Assembly: GCF_038784515.1 (NCBI RefSeq)
Contig: NZ_CP152376.1
Coordinates: 1,860,001 to 1,924,000, forward strand
Direction: 5' to 3'
Length of the DNA: 64,000 bases
From: Rhodoferax sp. GW822-FHT02A01
Lineage (GTDB): Bacteria > Pseudomonadota > Gammaproteobacteria > Burkholderiales > Burkholderiaceae_C
A program made the position numbers and the translations under genes. Each line of letters opens with the position of its first letter. Position 1 is the stretch's first letter. The notes under the pieces were generated by a model. That model had not been told where the DNA came from, did not search any database, and worked only from the letters and a program-made list of their open reading frames with translations. This document shows positions 63,571-64,000 of this stretch, in pieces.

Positions 63571-63642
63571 TCGAGGTGCGAGCGCCATAGGTTGGAAGTG
63601 CTATTTAGAGACACTGCATTACAGTGCGCACCCATACCCGGA

Positions 63643-63734
63643 GGCCCGTGAGGGCGGTGCGTTTTGCGCAGGTAAAGGAGGAGCGCCCAAAGGGCGCGGG
63701 GGACACGGAGCAAAACGTGCCGCCCTCACGGGCC
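63643..63734. repeat. Long hairpin element B, inverted copy of the core of A
   Basis: Bases 63643-63666 pair with 63711-63734, 24 bp with two mismatches. The loop is the reverse complement of the core of element A, differing only in the small central palindrome. The outer arms are unrelated to those of A yet are self-complementary. It lies between A and argC. Confidence 0.85.
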
Positions 63735-63765
63735 GTAGCGCGTACCAACAACCCGACTGAGAGCG

Positions 63766-64000
63766 TTAAAGCCCCAACATCAACTGCAAGTTCTGCACCG
63801 CAGCACCCGATGCGCCCTTACCCAGGTTGTCCAAACGGGCAACCAGCAAGGCGTGACCAAATTCCTCATTGCCAAACACCCGCAACTCCATCTTGTTGGT
63901 GTCTTTGAGGGCCACCGCATCCAGCTTCAGGTCGGCGGTGACGGGCTCCACTGTCACCCAGGTACTGCCCGCATAGTGCTTGGTCAATGCCGCGTGCAAA
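63766..64000 (-). CDS. argC: N-acetyl-gamma-glutamyl-phosphate reductase, C-terminal part
   Basis: Only the last 77 residues or so lie in the window; the frame runs off the right edge. The end '[20 protein letters not shown]' followed by 'LQLMLGL' is a clear ArgC C-terminus. It catalyses the NADPH-dependent third step of arginine synthesis. It points toward recX, with the two hairpin elements between them. Confidence 0.9.
   Translation of the reverse strand, partial: LHAALTKHYAGSTWVTVEPVTADLKLDAVALKDTNKMELRVFGNEEFGHALLVARLDNLGKGASGAAVQNLQLMLGL

Overview
The window looks like a chromosomal segment of a betaproteobacterium of the Comamonadaceae type (Rhodoferax, Polaromonas or Acidovorax relatives). 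This is inferred from the high GC content, the gene families, the recA-recX pair, the tkt-gap pair, DUF4148 proteins and the style of the intergenic hairpins. No rRNA, tRNA, CRISPR array, intact insertion sequence or integrase was recognised. Coding density is high and both strands are used.

1-3554 holds the end of an SPFH/YdjI-like gene with a SHOCT tail, a DUF4178 gene and a D,D-carboxypeptidase. 3567-17039 looks like an inserted block. It begins with a 169-bp truncated copy of the 3' end of the downstream penicillin-binding protein gene and a decayed deaminase-fold fragment. A complete catabolic and uptake unit follows: an IclR regulator divergent from a cyclase-type hydrolase, a cupin, an SDR, a 3-hydroxyacyl dehydrogenase, a BKACE enzyme, a porin, a Liv-type ABC importer with fused ATPases, a PhlG-like C-C hydrolase and an EamA transporter. 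The set has the parts for outer-membrane entry, periplasmic capture, import and stepwise breakdown of one unidentified small molecule, probably a carboxylate or acylated ring compound. The intact penicillin-binding protein 1A gene starts at the far repeat.

19524-26156 carries DUF350, a membrane-embedded spermidine-synthase-like protein, a Tat-exported FAD oxidoreductase and an AdoMet decarboxylase. Together with the SPFH and DUF4178 genes at the left end these form a scattered polyamine-like envelope module, now interrupted by the inserted block. 27411-31472 is central carbon metabolism (tkt, gap) plus rarD. 31605-45994 is a two-partner secretion locus: a 2880-residue secreted beta-helix adhesin, a double FecR-domain protein and a TpsB transporter, ending directly against a convergent GGDEF-EAL gene.

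46167-49501 is an Mla/MCE-type lipid transport operon whose ATPase is unusual. 49528-53903 contains a CDF metal exporter, YqhA, a RIO kinase overlapping a tRNA acp3U transferase, and a nucleotidyltransferase-fold protein. 53955-57472 pairs topoisomerase III carrying a lysine/alanine-rich tail and a SWIB domain with a divergent SET-domain methyltransferase gene. 57606-64000 is housekeeping: birA, a SPOR protein, a two-component system, a MarR regulator, recA-recX, two unusual hairpin elements and the 3' end of argC.
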